Shown here: piece after piece, positions 9,167 through 17,153 of the stretch
Layout of the letters: each line of letters starts with the position of its first letter
Numbering within the stretch: position 1 is the first letter of the stretch
Origin: Bog-877 sp050734135
GTDB lineage: Bacteria; Chloroflexota; Dormibacteria; Aeolococcales; Bog-877
Direction: 5' to 3'
Assembly (NCBI GenBank): GCA_050734135.1
Contig: JBOHUG010000114.1
Span: forward strand, 118,839-182,838
Length of the DNA: 64,000 bases
Notes under the pieces: model-generated
What the model saw: only the letters and a program-made list of their open reading frames with translations
Databases searched by the model: none
Told to the model about the DNA's origin: nothing
Translations under genes and position numbers: made by a program

Positions 9167-9556
9167 CTAGTGCGAATCCGCCTGCGCGAAGGAATCGTAC
9201 GCGGCGGAATCCAGGAGATCGCTAGGCAGATCTCCCTCGACGCGAAGTCGGATCAGCCACCCCTTCCCGTGCGGGTCCTGGTTGACGAGCTCCGGGGAGC
9301 CGCCGATGTCGGGATTGACGGCCACGACTTCACCCCCCACCGGCGAGTACAGGTCACTTGCCGCTTTCACCGATTCGACAGCTCCGAAGGGTTTCCCGGC
9401 GCCCACGCTGGTCCCGACCTTCGGCAGCTCTAGGAAGATCACGTCTCCGAGCTGGGATTGGGCGTGGTCGGTGATTCCCACCACTGCCTCGCCGGATCCT
9501 TCCTGGCGGACCCACTCATGGGTCTTGCTAAAGCGATATCCACTCAAGTCGGGCAC
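9167..9556 (-). CDS. gcvH: Glycine cleavage system H protein
   Basis: Lipoyl carrier shuttling the aminomethyl group between P, T and L proteins. The lipoylation lysine is K64 in GAVESVKAASD, and THEWVR near the N-terminus and GWLIRL near the C-terminus are classic. The GTG at 9556 lies a good distance from GGAGGA; the adjacent TTG (9559) is an alternative. It has about 129 residues, normal for the family. It lies between gcvT and gcvPA with 30-nt gaps on both sides. Confidence 0.95.
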   Translation of the reverse strand: MPDLSGYRFSKTHEWVRQEGSGEAVVGITDHAQSQLGDVIFLELPKVGTSVGAGKPFGAVESVKAASDLYSPVGGEVVAVNPDIGGSPELVNQDPHGKGWLIRLRVEGDLPSDLLDSAAYDSFAQADSH

Positions 9557-9589
9557 CAACTCTCCTCCCGCTCCGTCCCGCCCGCCCGA

Positions 9590-10699
9590 TCAGCTCTCGG
9601 GTCGTCTGTAGAAAGGTAGCGACACCACCGGCGCCACCGCCCACCGCACGGGGTCCGCCCGGAGTTGGATCCGGAGGTCGGTACCGACGGCCGAGCACCG
9701 GGGCTCGACGTAGCCGATGGCCAAGCCAGCGCCGACGGTGAAGCCGAAGGAGCCGCTGGTGACCTCTCCGACCTGGTCTGAGCCCCGGTAGATCGGATGG
9801 CCGTGGCGGGGGATCTCCTGCGGACCCAATTTCATCCCGATGAAGGCACGGGGCGGAGCAGTTGCGATGGTAGTCAGCGAATCGCTGCCGGTATAGGCCC
9901 CCTTGGCCGGCTTCACCACCCAGCCCAGCCCAGCGCTCAGGGGGTCGGTTGTCTCATCGATGTCCTGGCCGTAGAGACGAAACCCGGCCTCCAGTCGGAG
10001 CGTGTCGCGAGCCCCCAGTCCGGCTGGAATCAACCCGTCCGGCTGGCCGGCGTCAAGCAGCGCCGACCACAGCCGCTCGGCGTCGCCGGCACTGGCATAG
10101 AGCTCGAATCCGTCCTCACCGGTGTAGCCGGTCCGGGAGATTCGAACCGGGACCCCGGCCACCTCCCCGAGCCGGTGGTGGTAGTAGCGGATGTCGTCCA
10201 GTTCCGCTCCCGAGCTGAGGGACTGCACGATCCTCTTGGCGAGGGGGCCTTGAACGGCCAGCAGCACTGTCTCGTAGGAGACGTCTTGGAGCTGGGCGTC
10301 TTGGCCAGCCAGGCTCTGGCGCATCCAGTCCAGATCGACGTCGTGGCGGGCGGCGTTGACGACGCACATGTAGCGCACTTCGTCGCAGTAGACCAGGAGA
10401 TCGTCGACGATGCCCCCGTCCGGGTGGCACATCACGGTATAAAGGGCCCGGCCCGGGCTGAGCTTGGCGACATCATTGGTGACCAGCCGATTCAGGTAGT
10501 CAAGGGCGCCGGGGCCGCTCACGTTCACCTCACCCATGTGGGAGACATCGAACAGCCCGGCGCGCTGCCGGACCGCCAGGTGCTCCTGGCGGATCGAACC
10601 GTAGTGGAGCGGCATGGAGAACCCGGCAAACGGCACCATCTGGCCGCCGAGACCTCGATGCGCCGCATCGAGTGGGACCGTTCGAATTCCTTCGCTCAT
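9590..10699 (-). CDS. gcvT: Aminomethyltransferase (glycine cleavage T protein)
   Basis: Transfers the methylene from aminomethyl-GcvH to tetrahydrofolate with release of ammonia. The N-terminus has MVPFAGFSMPLHYGS and FDVSHMGEV. The folate-binding core has TGYTGEDGFELY and GLGARDTLRLEAG, followed by the C-terminal barrel (GEVTSGSFG, AIGYV). It has 369 residues, as expected. The ATG overlaps the stop of the sigma-like gene (ATGA), so T-protein synthesis is coupled to that protein. I see no glycine riboswitch upstream of the operon. Confidence 0.95.
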   Translation of the reverse strand: MSEGIRTVPLDAAHRGLGGQMVPFAGFSMPLHYGSIRQEHLAVRQRAGLFDVSHMGEVNVSGPGALDYLNRLVTNDVAKLSPGRALYTVMCHPDGGIVDDLLVYCDEVRYMCVVNAARHDVDLDWMRQSLAGQDAQLQDVSYETVLLAVQGPLAKRIVQSLSSGAELDDIRYYHHRLGEVAGVPVRISRTGYTGEDGFELYASAGDAERLWSALLDAGQPDGLIPAGLGARDTLRLEAGFRLYGQDIDETTDPLSAGLGWVVKPAKGAYTGSDSLTTIATAPPRAFIGMKLGPQEIPRHGHPIYRGSDQVGEVTSGSFGFTVGAGLAIGYVEPRCSAVGTDLRIQLRADPVRWAVAPVVSLPFYRRPES

Positions 10700-11301
10700 G
10701 AGCCTTCGATCTCCCCCAGGATGTCCATCAGTTCTACGTCGTTCTGCGAGCGGGCCTCGTCAACCGCCCGCCGCAGCTGGGCCACTCTTGCCACCGGCGA
10801 GGTCAGGTGGGCTGCCAGCTGTAGGTCGGTCGGCTCGGAGTCGGTTTCTAGCCGCAACTGCGCCTCCGCGGCGAAGAGCCGCTCGGCGTCGGCGGCCCAG
10901 CGCAGATCCTCCAGCCGGGCCTCCTTCTCCTCGGTCATCAGAGAGCCGATAACCTGCTCCACCGCCTGGCGGACCTGGGCCAGGAATTGGTCGGGGGAGA
11001 GCGGATGGCGGTGGTCCAGGCCGTGCACCACAGTTACCAAGGCGGCGCTCCCTTCCTGGAAGAGGTCCTCCAAGGGCAACGTCGCCGACTGCTGGGCCTC
11101 GGCCGCCTGCAGAACCACCCAGAGCGTGCCTTCGACCAGCCGCCGGGCGGTCCCGGAATCCGATCCGGTGGACTGCTCCAGCAGGTCTGTCAGCTGCTGG
11201 TCGGTGAGCCGGGGGAGCCCGGCCACCAAACCGCGGAGCTCTTGGGGATCGGCCGCTTCCTCTTCCACGTCGGATTCCGACTTCCCACGACGGCTGACCA
11301 C
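10696..11301 (-). CDS. Degenerate sigma-70-like protein lacking region 4
   Basis: About 201 residues resembling a shortened primary-type sigma factor. The ARRLVEGTL stretch and LPLEDLFQEGSAALVTVVHGLD align by eye with regions 2.1-2.2 (RRLIEANL, LPLLDLIQEGNLGL). The LRLETDSEPTDLQLAAHL stretch resembles region 3 (LGREPTDEELA), and DVELMDIL resembles the 3.2 boundary. The aromatic DNA-melting residues of region 2.3 and the whole -35-recognising region 4 are absent. GTG at 11301 is chosen because TATACT ends 6 nt upstream and the frame beyond would run into the divergent zwf promoter. It is the first gene of the gcv operon. It could be an alternative sigma, a core-binding regulator or a decaying paralog. 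Confidence 0.55.
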   Translation of the reverse strand: MVSRRGKSESDVEEEAADPQELRGLVAGLPRLTDQQLTDLLEQSTGSDSGTARRLVEGTLWVVLQAAEAQQSATLPLEDLFQEGSAALVTVVHGLDHRHPLSPDQFLAQVRQAVEQVIGSLMTEEKEARLEDLRWAADAERLFAAEAQLRLETDSEPTDLQLAAHLTSPVARVAQLRRAVDEARSQNDVELMDILGEIEGS

Positions 11302-11307
11302 AGTCCG

Positions 11308-11313
11308 AGTATA
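11308..11313 (-). promoter_or_regulatory. -10 element of a leaderless promoter (sigma-like gene / gcv operon)
   Basis: TATACT on the minus strand, 6 nt before the GTG at 11301, so the predicted transcript starts at or next to the initiation codon. No clear -35 hexamer. Confidence 0.55.
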
Positions 11314-11359
11314 GAAGCGATCGCGGTGTTCGCCGGAACGGGGAATACGCTCCCGCCGG

Positions 11360-11365
11360 TAGACT
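11360..11365 (+). promoter_or_regulatory. -10 element of a leaderless promoter (zwf)
   Basis: TAGACT, 6 nt before the zwf GTG at 11372. It is divergent from the sigma-like promoter only 46 nt away and has the same spacing. No TTGACA-like -35 is visible. Confidence 0.5.
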
Positions 11366-11371
11366 CGGGAG

Positions 11372-12841
11372 GTGGCTCTAAGTCGCCTCCGCGTGCCCCC
11401 GGACCAGGATCTCCTCATCTTCGGCGCCACCGGCGACCTAGCCCAGCGCAAACTGCTGCCGGCGCTCTATGAGCTCAGCCTCCAGGGACTGTTGCCGCGC
11501 AAATGCGACATCGTGGGTACCGCGACCAAGGAGCTTGGAGATCACGGATTCCGGGAGATCGCCCAAAGCTCGGTGATGCAGTTTTCCCGGACCGGCTTCC
11601 AGCGAGAAGGCTTCGCAAATTTCGCCAAGCGGCTGCGCTACGTGACGACCTCCCATGACCAGGTCGGAAGCGGAGAGAAGCTCGCCAGGGCGCTGAGGGA
11701 GCTACGCCGTCTGATCTACCTCGCGGTACCGCCGTCCGCCTTCGTCACGATCCTCCAGGAGTTGAAGGGAGCGGGTCTGGCCAAGGGCTCCTCGGTGATC
11801 ATCGAGAAGCCCTTCGGCCACGACTTGAAATCGGCAGTGGAACTCAACGTCGCCCTGCACAAAACCGTACCGGAGGAGCGGATCTACCGGATCGACCACT
11901 ACCTAGGCAAGGAGACCGTGCAGAATCTCCTGGTTTTTCGCTTCGGGAATACCCTGGTGGAGCGGATTTGGAACCGGGATGTGGTGGATCAGGTTCAGCT
12001 CACGGTGGCCGAGGACATCGGCATTGAAAGCAGGGGCCGCCTCTACGAGGAGACGGGGGCGATTAGGGACATTTTCCAGAACCACCTGCTCCAGCTCCTC
12101 GCGCTCACCTGCATGTCCCCACCGAGCTCGTTCGATCCCGAGGCGTTGCGCGATGAGAAGGTGAAGGTGCTCCACTCGATCCGTCCGGCCGCTCCCAGCG
12201 AGGTGATCCTGGGTCAATACGCCCGGGGCTCGGTGAACGGGGTCACCATGCCCGGCTACCGAGAACTGGAAGGGGTATCGCCGGACTCCACCACCGAGAC
12301 CTACGTCGCCATGCGGTTGAACGTCGACACCTGGGACTGGGCCGGCGTCCCGTTCTACCTCCGCTGCGGCAAGGCCCTCAGCACCCGGCGGACCGAGATC
12401 ATGCTGTTCTGCCGGGATGTCCCGCTCCACCTTTTCGCGGGCACCGGGATCGAGCACCTCACCCCAAATCGGGTGACGATCAGGATTCAGCCTGAGGAGG
12501 GCATCTCCTTCTCCTTCATGGCCAAGCAACCGGGGGCCACCGTGGTCGAGCAGCCGGTGCGGATGGATTTCTCCTACGGGCGATCCTTCAAGACCGAGCC
12601 CGCCGAAGCCTACGAAAGGCTTCTTCACGACGCACTCCTCGGTGACCACACCCTGTTCATCCGCCAGGATGAAACGGAGGCTGCCTGGGCCGCCCTCGAG
12701 CCCGTGCTGGAGAACATGCCCCGGGTTAAGCTCTACCCGGCTGGCAGTGAAGGCCCCGAATCCGCCAGCTCGCTGATGCTGTCGGGTGCGTGGCACGATC
12801 TGTCCCACCACAACGCCGACCCAGCCAACCAGGGCAGCTGA
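11372..12841 (+). CDS. zwf: Glucose-6-phosphate 1-dehydrogenase
   Basis: Oxidises glucose-6-phosphate to 6-phosphogluconolactone with NADP, the entry to the oxidative pentose phosphate pathway. The N-terminal nucleotide site is FGATGDLAQRKLLPALY, the substrate signature is RIDHYLGKE, and IIEKPFGHDL precedes it, all in the usual order. It encodes 489 residues, standard length. The GTG start sits 6 nt after a TAGACT hexamer with no Shine-Dalgarno at the right distance, so a leaderless mRNA is likely. It is a single gene here, without gnd or opcA alongside. Confidence 0.95.
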   Translation: MALSRLRVPPDQDLLIFGATGDLAQRKLLPALYELSLQGLLPRKCDIVGTATKELGDHGFREIAQSSVMQFSRTGFQREGFANFAKRLRYVTTSHDQVGSGEKLARALRELRRLIYLAVPPSAFVTILQELKGAGLAKGSSVIIEKPFGHDLKSAVELNVALHKTVPEERIYRIDHYLGKETVQNLLVFRFGNTLVERIWNRDVVDQVQLTVAEDIGIESRGRLYEETGAIRDIFQNHLLQLLALTCMSPPSSFDPEALRDEKVKVLHSIRPAAPSEVILGQYARGSVNGVTMPGYRELEGVSPDSTTETYVAMRLNVDTWDWAGVPFYLRCGKALSTRRTEIMLFCRDVPLHLFAGTGIEHLTPNRVTIRIQPEEGISFSFMAKQPGATVVEQPVRMDFSYGRSFKTEPAEAYERLLHDALLGDHTLFIRQDETEAAWAALEPVLENMPRVKLYPAGSEGPESASSLMLSGAWHDLSHHNADPANQGS

Positions 12842-12860
12842 GGCGCCAGGCGGACCCGGT

Positions 12861-13448
12861 TCAGGCGGGAACCAGTTCGGCCACTAGTTGATCTGCCTCG
12901 ATCCATCCCTCCTGAGCCTGGTCCCCAACTCCGGCTCGGACCCGAACCCAGCGCCCGGTCTGCTGCAGCGCCGCCAGGGGGCTGGCCGGGAGCACGGGTA
13001 GAGTTCGCTTGGCACCGTAGTCCGGGGCGGAGAAGAGCGGATAGCCGGTACCGGCCCAGCTCTGGACCAGAGTGCACGGCCCTGGCGGGATCGCTCTGAG
13101 CCGGTAGACCGTGGCTTGATCGCGCTCCCCGTGGGTCAGGATTCGGAGCAGGTTGAGTGCCCGCAGAGTCGCACTCCGCTGGCCCTGGGCCACGATGGTC
13201 AGCTGGGTGCCCTGTTTGGTCGGCTGGCACTCGATCCGCAGCTTGGTCCGGGGCCGCTTCACCTTGCTCCACTGCCCGAAGAAGCCATTGGCCAACACCT
13301 GGGCAACCTCGGCTGTGTGGTCGTCGATGATCCGAAAACTGAAAGGAGGCAGTGCCGTGACCTGCTCGGCAATCGCGAAAACCTCCCGTGGCGGCGCGTA
13401 GACCGTGGTGACCCAGCGGTTGGTGCGCGGCCGCCCGAGGTACAGCAT
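12861..13448 (-). CDS. Uncharacterised protein with a C-terminal SH3-like segment
   Basis: 195 residues, cytosolic, no signal peptide. The N-terminal ~110 residues look like a compact alpha/beta domain. The C-terminal half (FSAPDYGAKRTLPVLPASPLA followed by GRWVRVRAG and EGWIEADQLV) has the cadence of a bacterial SH3 domain, where a W-V-V-R strand is followed by GW-E. I do not recognise the family. It converges with zwf (19-nt gap) and follows the femX-like gene on the same strand by 69 nt. Confidence 0.6.
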   Translation of the reverse strand: MLYLGRPRTNRWVTTVYAPPREVFAIAEQVTALPPFSFRIIDDHTAEVAQVLANGFFGQWSKVKRPRTKLRIECQPTKQGTQLTIVAQGQRSATLRALNLLRILTHGERDQATVYRLRAIPPGPCTLVQSWAGTGYPLFSAPDYGAKRTLPVLPASPLAALQQTGRWVRVRAGVGDQAQEGWIEADQLVAELVPA

Positions 13449-13517
13449 GTCCCGAATTCTAGGCGGGTGCGCAGTGAAGCCGGGAGTACTTATGAGGTGC
13501 GGGTGCCGAACCCGGGG

Positions 13518-14576
13518 TCAGCGAAGCAGCGGGCGACGCCGGAGCATTAACGCCTCCAGGCTGTGCAGCGCCGGATCAAGAGGGCCGAGAACAGGCGCGA
13601 TCATGAGGCCGCTGTAGCTGCCCATCTGGCCACTCCATTTGGTCTTGAACTTCGCGTATCCGTGAGCAGGGTTGGCGCGATCGAAGCGCCTGGGCACCCC
13701 CCACATGTCGTAGATCTCGCACCGCTCCGCGATCCCCCACCGCATCATGGCCCACTGCATCGCGTAGCTGGCGTGAGCCCGCGGCACAGCTGTGCTGGTA
13801 CCACCGAAGAGATGCACCAAGCGCCGACCAAATGCCACCGTCAAGCCGCCCGTCAGCGGCCGCCCCTGGTGCGAGGCTATAAAGATGGTGGCGTCCAGCT
13901 CCTCAGCAGCTGCCTGGTAGTAAGTCAGCGGTCGGGTGTGGAGCTGTTTGCGACCCACCGTCTCCAGGTGCAGTGCATAGAACGTGGCCACAGCCTCCGG
14001 TGTGCGTTCGGCGGTGACCACTACTCCCTCGCGCTCGGATACCCGGATGCAGTACCTGGTGGCGGATGGGATCCGCGCCGACACGGCGTCGACCCCGCCC
14101 CGGAGATCGACCAGCCAGGTCTGGCGGTGCTGCACGTCGAAGCGGGCGGGGCGGAGGCCGCAGCGAGCCCGGAGGAGCGCCGCCTCCGGGGAGTCGACCG
14201 GCCACTCCGGATCGCATTTGAGCTGGTAGGCCCTCTGTCGGCGCAGCTGGCGCGCCGCCGCCTGCAACAACGCACGCCCCGTCTCGACATCTCCCAACGA
14301 AGTGAGGGTCGGTCCCTGAGGGGCGTACCCCCAACCGACCCCCCCCGGAAGGACGCTCTGCTGCAGAACTTGGATGGCGCCCACCCAGTGCGCCTCCGGG
14401 CCGCGCACAGCGGCCAATCGAAACACTCGCCAGCCGAACCTGCGCCGCAGCTCTCCCCAGCCCCAGGACTGCAGCAGATTGCCGGTCTCCTGAGCGCTGA
14501 CGTAGCTGTCCCACTTCTCCTTGGCGTCTTGGGGGACCACCACCACGCGGACACCGCGCTCCTCCGAGACCTTCAC
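13518..14576 (-). CDS. FemX/FemAB-family peptidoglycan-bridge aminoacyltransferase
   Basis: A tRNA-dependent aminoacyltransferase of the FemABX type, which adds amino acids to the lipid II stem peptide. Visible are NLLQSWGWGELRRRFGW, the central RIPSATRYCIRVSEREGV (the usual K-x-R-Y-N-I-R type segment, here modified), LTGGLTVAFGRRLVHLFGGTS and the C-terminal YDMWGVPRRFD...HGYAKFKTKWSG. The frame is open to 14765, but GTG at 14576 with GGGAGAG upstream gives 352 residues, the family's usual size, and leaves room for the divergent nfeD promoter. A second copy is at 37324-38334; together they suggest branched or interpeptide-bridged peptidoglycan. Confidence 0.8.
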   Translation of the reverse strand: MKVSEERGVRVVVVPQDAKEKWDSYVSAQETGNLLQSWGWGELRRRFGWRVFRLAAVRGPEAHWVGAIQVLQQSVLPGGVGWGYAPQGPTLTSLGDVETGRALLQAAARQLRRQRAYQLKCDPEWPVDSPEAALLRARCGLRPARFDVQHRQTWLVDLRGGVDAVSARIPSATRYCIRVSEREGVVVTAERTPEAVATFYALHLETVGRKQLHTRPLTYYQAAAEELDATIFIASHQGRPLTGGLTVAFGRRLVHLFGGTSTAVPRAHASYAMQWAMMRWGIAERCEIYDMWGVPRRFDRANPAHGYAKFKTKWSGQMGSYSGLMIAPVLGPLDPALHSLEALMLRRRPLLR

Positions 14577-14671
14577 TCTCCCAGCTTCGGGTCGGCTGAC
14601 ATCCAACCTATTATCCGGGGCGTAGTTCGGGGTCGATCCGGTTTTGAGTTGCGGCGTATCATCGGACGACC

Positions 14672-15454
14672 ATGCGTCGAGGGCTGATTGTGGGCGCGGT
14701 TCTAGTAGCCGCTGGCGGCTTCCTCGGAAGCCAGCTACCGGCCATGGCGGCCAGCCCCGGGACATCGGCGATCACCCAGACTGCTGGATTCGTTGGCCTG
14801 ATCTCCAACCCCAACGTGGCGTTCCTCCTCATCCTGGTGGCGCTACTCGGGGTGGGGTTGGAGATCGTCCACCCCGGAACCTTGGTGTTTGGCGGGATAG
14901 GACTGGTAGCCGGTTGCCTGGCTGTGGTGGGCCTGGCCAATCAGCCAGTCAACTTCCTGGGCCTGTTTCTGATCGGCACCGCCGCGGCTCTGTTAGTGAT
15001 TGACACCTCCGTGCACAGTCATGGACTCATCAGCCTGGCCGGCGTGGTGGCGCTCGTCCTGGGTGGACTGGTCCTGCACCACGGCTCGCCGGGAGAGACC
15101 GGGGTGAGTTTGGTAGCGCTGATCACGGTGCCGGCCATCCTGGGCGGCACTTGGATCACACTGAGTCGGCGTGCCCTCCGGGTGCGGCACCTCCCCTACG
15201 CCACAAGTTCCCACGAACTGCTGGGACTCACCGCCGTGGTGCGGGAACGCGCCGACCCGACCGGGATCGCGGCGGTCGAGGGTGAGCTCTGGCGGATCAC
15301 CGCCCTCCACGGGGAACCAATCGAGGTCGGTACCAATGTGGAAGTAATGGCCGAAGATGGCCTCACGTTGATTGTGGAGCCGCTGCCCGGCCCGCCGACC
15401 GTCAGCGAAAAAGTTGCCGCGCCCAGTGTTGGTGCCGCGGCTCAGATCGACTAA
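14672..15454 (+). CDS. NfeD-like membrane protein
   Basis: Membrane protein of the NfeD family, the partner of stomatin-like proteins. It begins with a signal-like hydrophobic stretch ending AMAA, then several transmembrane segments (about residues 45-140) including the family's VGLEIVHPGTLVFGGIG, and ends in an OB-fold-like soluble domain (about 180-240). The 260-residue length is that of a short NfeD without the ClpP-like protease domain. TATCAT lies 9 nt before the ATG, so the leader is at most a few bases. It is followed after 13 nt by the slipin gene, the classic nfeD-stomatin pair linked to membrane microdomains. Confidence 0.85.
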   Translation: MRRGLIVGAVLVAAGGFLGSQLPAMAASPGTSAITQTAGFVGLISNPNVAFLLILVALLGVGLEIVHPGTLVFGGIGLVAGCLAVVGLANQPVNFLGLFLIGTAAALLVIDTSVHSHGLISLAGVVALVLGGLVLHHGSPGETGVSLVALITVPAILGGTWITLSRRALRVRHLPYATSSHELLGLTAVVRERADPTGIAAVEGELWRITALHGEPIEVGTNVEVMAEDGLTLIVEPLPGPPTVSEKVAAPSVGAAAQID

Positions 15455-15467
15455 GGAGGGCGCGGTA

Positions 15468-16331
15468 ATGGGAACCGCCGGGTTGGTGATCCTGGTAATT
15501 GTGGTGGTGCTGTTGCTAACCACGTTTTCCACGGGTTTTCGGGTAATTAATGAGTACGAGCGCGGGGTCGTCTTTCGCCTCGGTCGGCTGATCGATGTCA
15601 AAGGACCGGGTCCCCGCCTGATCATTCCGTTCGGCATCGACCGGCTGCTGAAGATTGACCTGCGGATCAATGTTCATCAGGTGCCGCCGCAGGACATCAT
15701 CACCAAGGACAACGTCACAGCTCGGGTTACCGCTGTGGTTTTCTTCCGGGTCGTCGACGCGCGGGATGCCTACGTGAAGGTAAACGATTACCGGGGCAGC
15801 ATCTCCACCGCGGCCCAGACCACCCTGCGCTCGATCTTGGGTCAGTCCACGCTCGACGAACTTCTGAGCCAGCGCGACAAGGTCAACGCTGAGCTGCAGA
15901 CCGTGATCGACGAGCAGACCGAGCCGTGGGGCGTCAAAGTCACGGCGGTCGAGGTCAAAGACGTGGACCTGCCGCAGTCGATGCAACGGACCATGGCAAT
16001 GCAGGCGGAGGCGGAACGAGAGAAGCGCGCCAAGATCATCCGCGCCGAAGGTGAGTTCCAGGCCGCCCAGCAGTTGACCAACGCTGCCGCCGTGATCGGC
16101 CGGGAGCCAGCGACCCTGCAGTTGCGCTATCTGCAGACTCTCGCCGAGATCGGAACGGAACAGAACACCGTCGTGGTCTTCCCCTTGCCGCTCGACCTGA
16201 TTCAGCCCTTTCTGGAGATCAGCGCCAAGGCGAGCAACGGCAACGGCAAGAACAGCGCTGCGCTCAAGGCACTCCAGGAGAAGGTGAGCCCGACTCCCCG
16301 CCCAAGGACCCCACGAGCTAAGGTCGACTGA
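15468..16331 (+). CDS. Slipin (stomatin/SPFH band-7 protein)
   Basis: SPFH-domain membrane scaffold protein. One N-terminal transmembrane segment (about residues 4-22) is followed by INEYERGVVFRLGRL, GPGPRLIIPF, the SPFH core with TKDNVTARV, TTLRSILGQ and WGVKVTAVEVKDVDLP, and a coiled-coil tail rich in E/R/A. It contains 287 residues. ATG at 15468 with GGAGG upstream is clearly the start; the open frame upstream overlaps nfeD. Family members oligomerise with NfeD at the membrane; a specific role here is unknown. Confidence 0.9.
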   Translation: MGTAGLVILVIVVVLLLTTFSTGFRVINEYERGVVFRLGRLIDVKGPGPRLIIPFGIDRLLKIDLRINVHQVPPQDIITKDNVTARVTAVVFFRVVDARDAYVKVNDYRGSISTAAQTTLRSILGQSTLDELLSQRDKVNAELQTVIDEQTEPWGVKVTAVEVKDVDLPQSMQRTMAMQAEAEREKRAKIIRAEGEFQAAQQLTNAAAVIGREPATLQLRYLQTLAEIGTEQNTVVVFPLPLDLIQPFLEISAKASNGNGKNSAALKALQEKVSPTPRPRTPRAKVD

Positions 16332-16351
16332 TCGAGGCGGGCGAGGAACGT

Positions 16352-17101
16352 TTGAAGGGGGAGGACCTGGACGGAGCCCAACGGGTTCCCCGCTGCCTGC
16401 TCTTAGGCTCCGGGGAGTTTGAGCCGTGGGTCGCCGGCGCCGAGACTGCCGCCCTCTCCGGCGCGGGTGGGGACGGCAGCGTGGTGGTGCTCGCCACCGC
16501 CAGCGCACCGGAGGGTGAGGCGACCTTTGAACGGTGGAACCAGATGGGGTTGGGGCACTATGAGGCGCGGGGCCTGCCGGTTCGGGCCCTTCCGGTGCGC
16601 ACCCGGGGTGATGCCGAGCTGGCAGCGAATGCAGCGCTTGTACGCCACGCCAGCCTGATCTTCTTCTCGGGCGGGAACCCGGAGTACCTCGCCCGCACCG
16701 TCGAAGGCACCCCGCTCTGGGAGGCCGTGCTCTTGGCGCTCGCAGGAGGCGCGGTCTTCGGCGGCTGTAGCGCAGGAGCCATGCTCGCGGGGTCCACCCA
16801 GCAATCCGGGCCGGCCCGCGGTCGCTTTCGGTTCAGTGGTGGGCTCGGGCTCTGCCCGAGGGATGTGTTCGGGGTCCACTGGGATTCCACCTTCATGCGA
16901 CTCCTGCGACCTGCGGTAATTCGCCGAGTGCCTACCGGCTGCCGCCTTGTGGGGATCGCTGAGCGGACCGCGATCCTGACCGAGGGGAGGGGATGGCGGG
17001 TGTTCGGAGATGGAGTCGTCGAGGTTCGCGACGGCCTCATCCGGAGGTCATACCGGTCAGGTGAGCTCGTCCCCCAAGGCCCCGACGCGACGCCTTCGTG
17101 A
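16352..17101 (+). CDS. Peptidase S51 / cyanophycinase-like protein (class I glutamine-amidotransferase fold)
   Basis: About 249 residues. LLLGSGEFEPW opens the fold, ASLIFFSGGNPEYL is the strand before the elbow, and FGGCSAGAMLAG holds the probable nucleophile serine (GxSAGA). A His in DVFGVHWDS may complete the site. These features fit the S51 dipeptidase E/cyanophycinase superfamily. TTG start with a weak GAGG upstream. It follows the slipin gene after 20 nt and ends just before parS. The actual substrate (aspartyl peptides, cyanophycin or other) cannot be told. Confidence 0.7.
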   Translation: MKGEDLDGAQRVPRCLLLGSGEFEPWVAGAETAALSGAGGDGSVVVLATASAPEGEATFERWNQMGLGHYEARGLPVRALPVRTRGDAELAANAALVRHASLIFFSGGNPEYLARTVEGTPLWEAVLLALAGGAVFGGCSAGAMLAGSTQQSGPARGRFRFSGGLGLCPRDVFGVHWDSTFMRLLRPAVIRRVPTGCRLVGIAERTAILTEGRGWRVFGDGVVEVRDGLIRRSYRSGELVPQGPDATPS

Positions 17102-17112
17102 GGCTCGCTAAG

Positions 17113-17128
17113 TGTTTCACGTGAAACA
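17113..17128 (+). promoter_or_regulatory. parS centromere site
   Basis: TGTTTCACGTGAAACA, a perfect 16-bp palindrome identical to the consensus parS recognised by chromosomal ParB. It lies 26 nt upstream of the parA start. Its centre falls where the -35 element of the parA promoter (-10 at 17141) should be, so ParB binding probably represses parAB as well as nucleating the segregation complex. Confidence 0.95.
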
Positions 17129-17140
17129 TCTCCCGGCTCC

Positions 17141-17146
17141 TATACT
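17141..17146 (+). promoter_or_regulatory. -10 element of the parAB promoter
   Basis: TATACT, 7 nt before the parA ATG at 17154; no room for a Shine-Dalgarno, so a leaderless transcript is expected. The -35 position coincides with parS. Confidence 0.55.
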
Positions 17147-17153
17147 CCCGGAC

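Noticed and set aside
9797..11314. 505-codon plus-strand frame over gcvT and the sigma-like gene
   Set aside because: Opposite-strand shadow of two well-supported genes.
11230..11371. Glycine riboswitch ahead of the gcv operon
   Set aside because: No tandem aptamer or room for one: the -10 lies 6 nt from the start of the first gene.
17112..17153. N-terminal extension of ParA
   Set aside because: Those codons are the parS palindrome plus the -10 element; normal ParA begins at ATG 17154.
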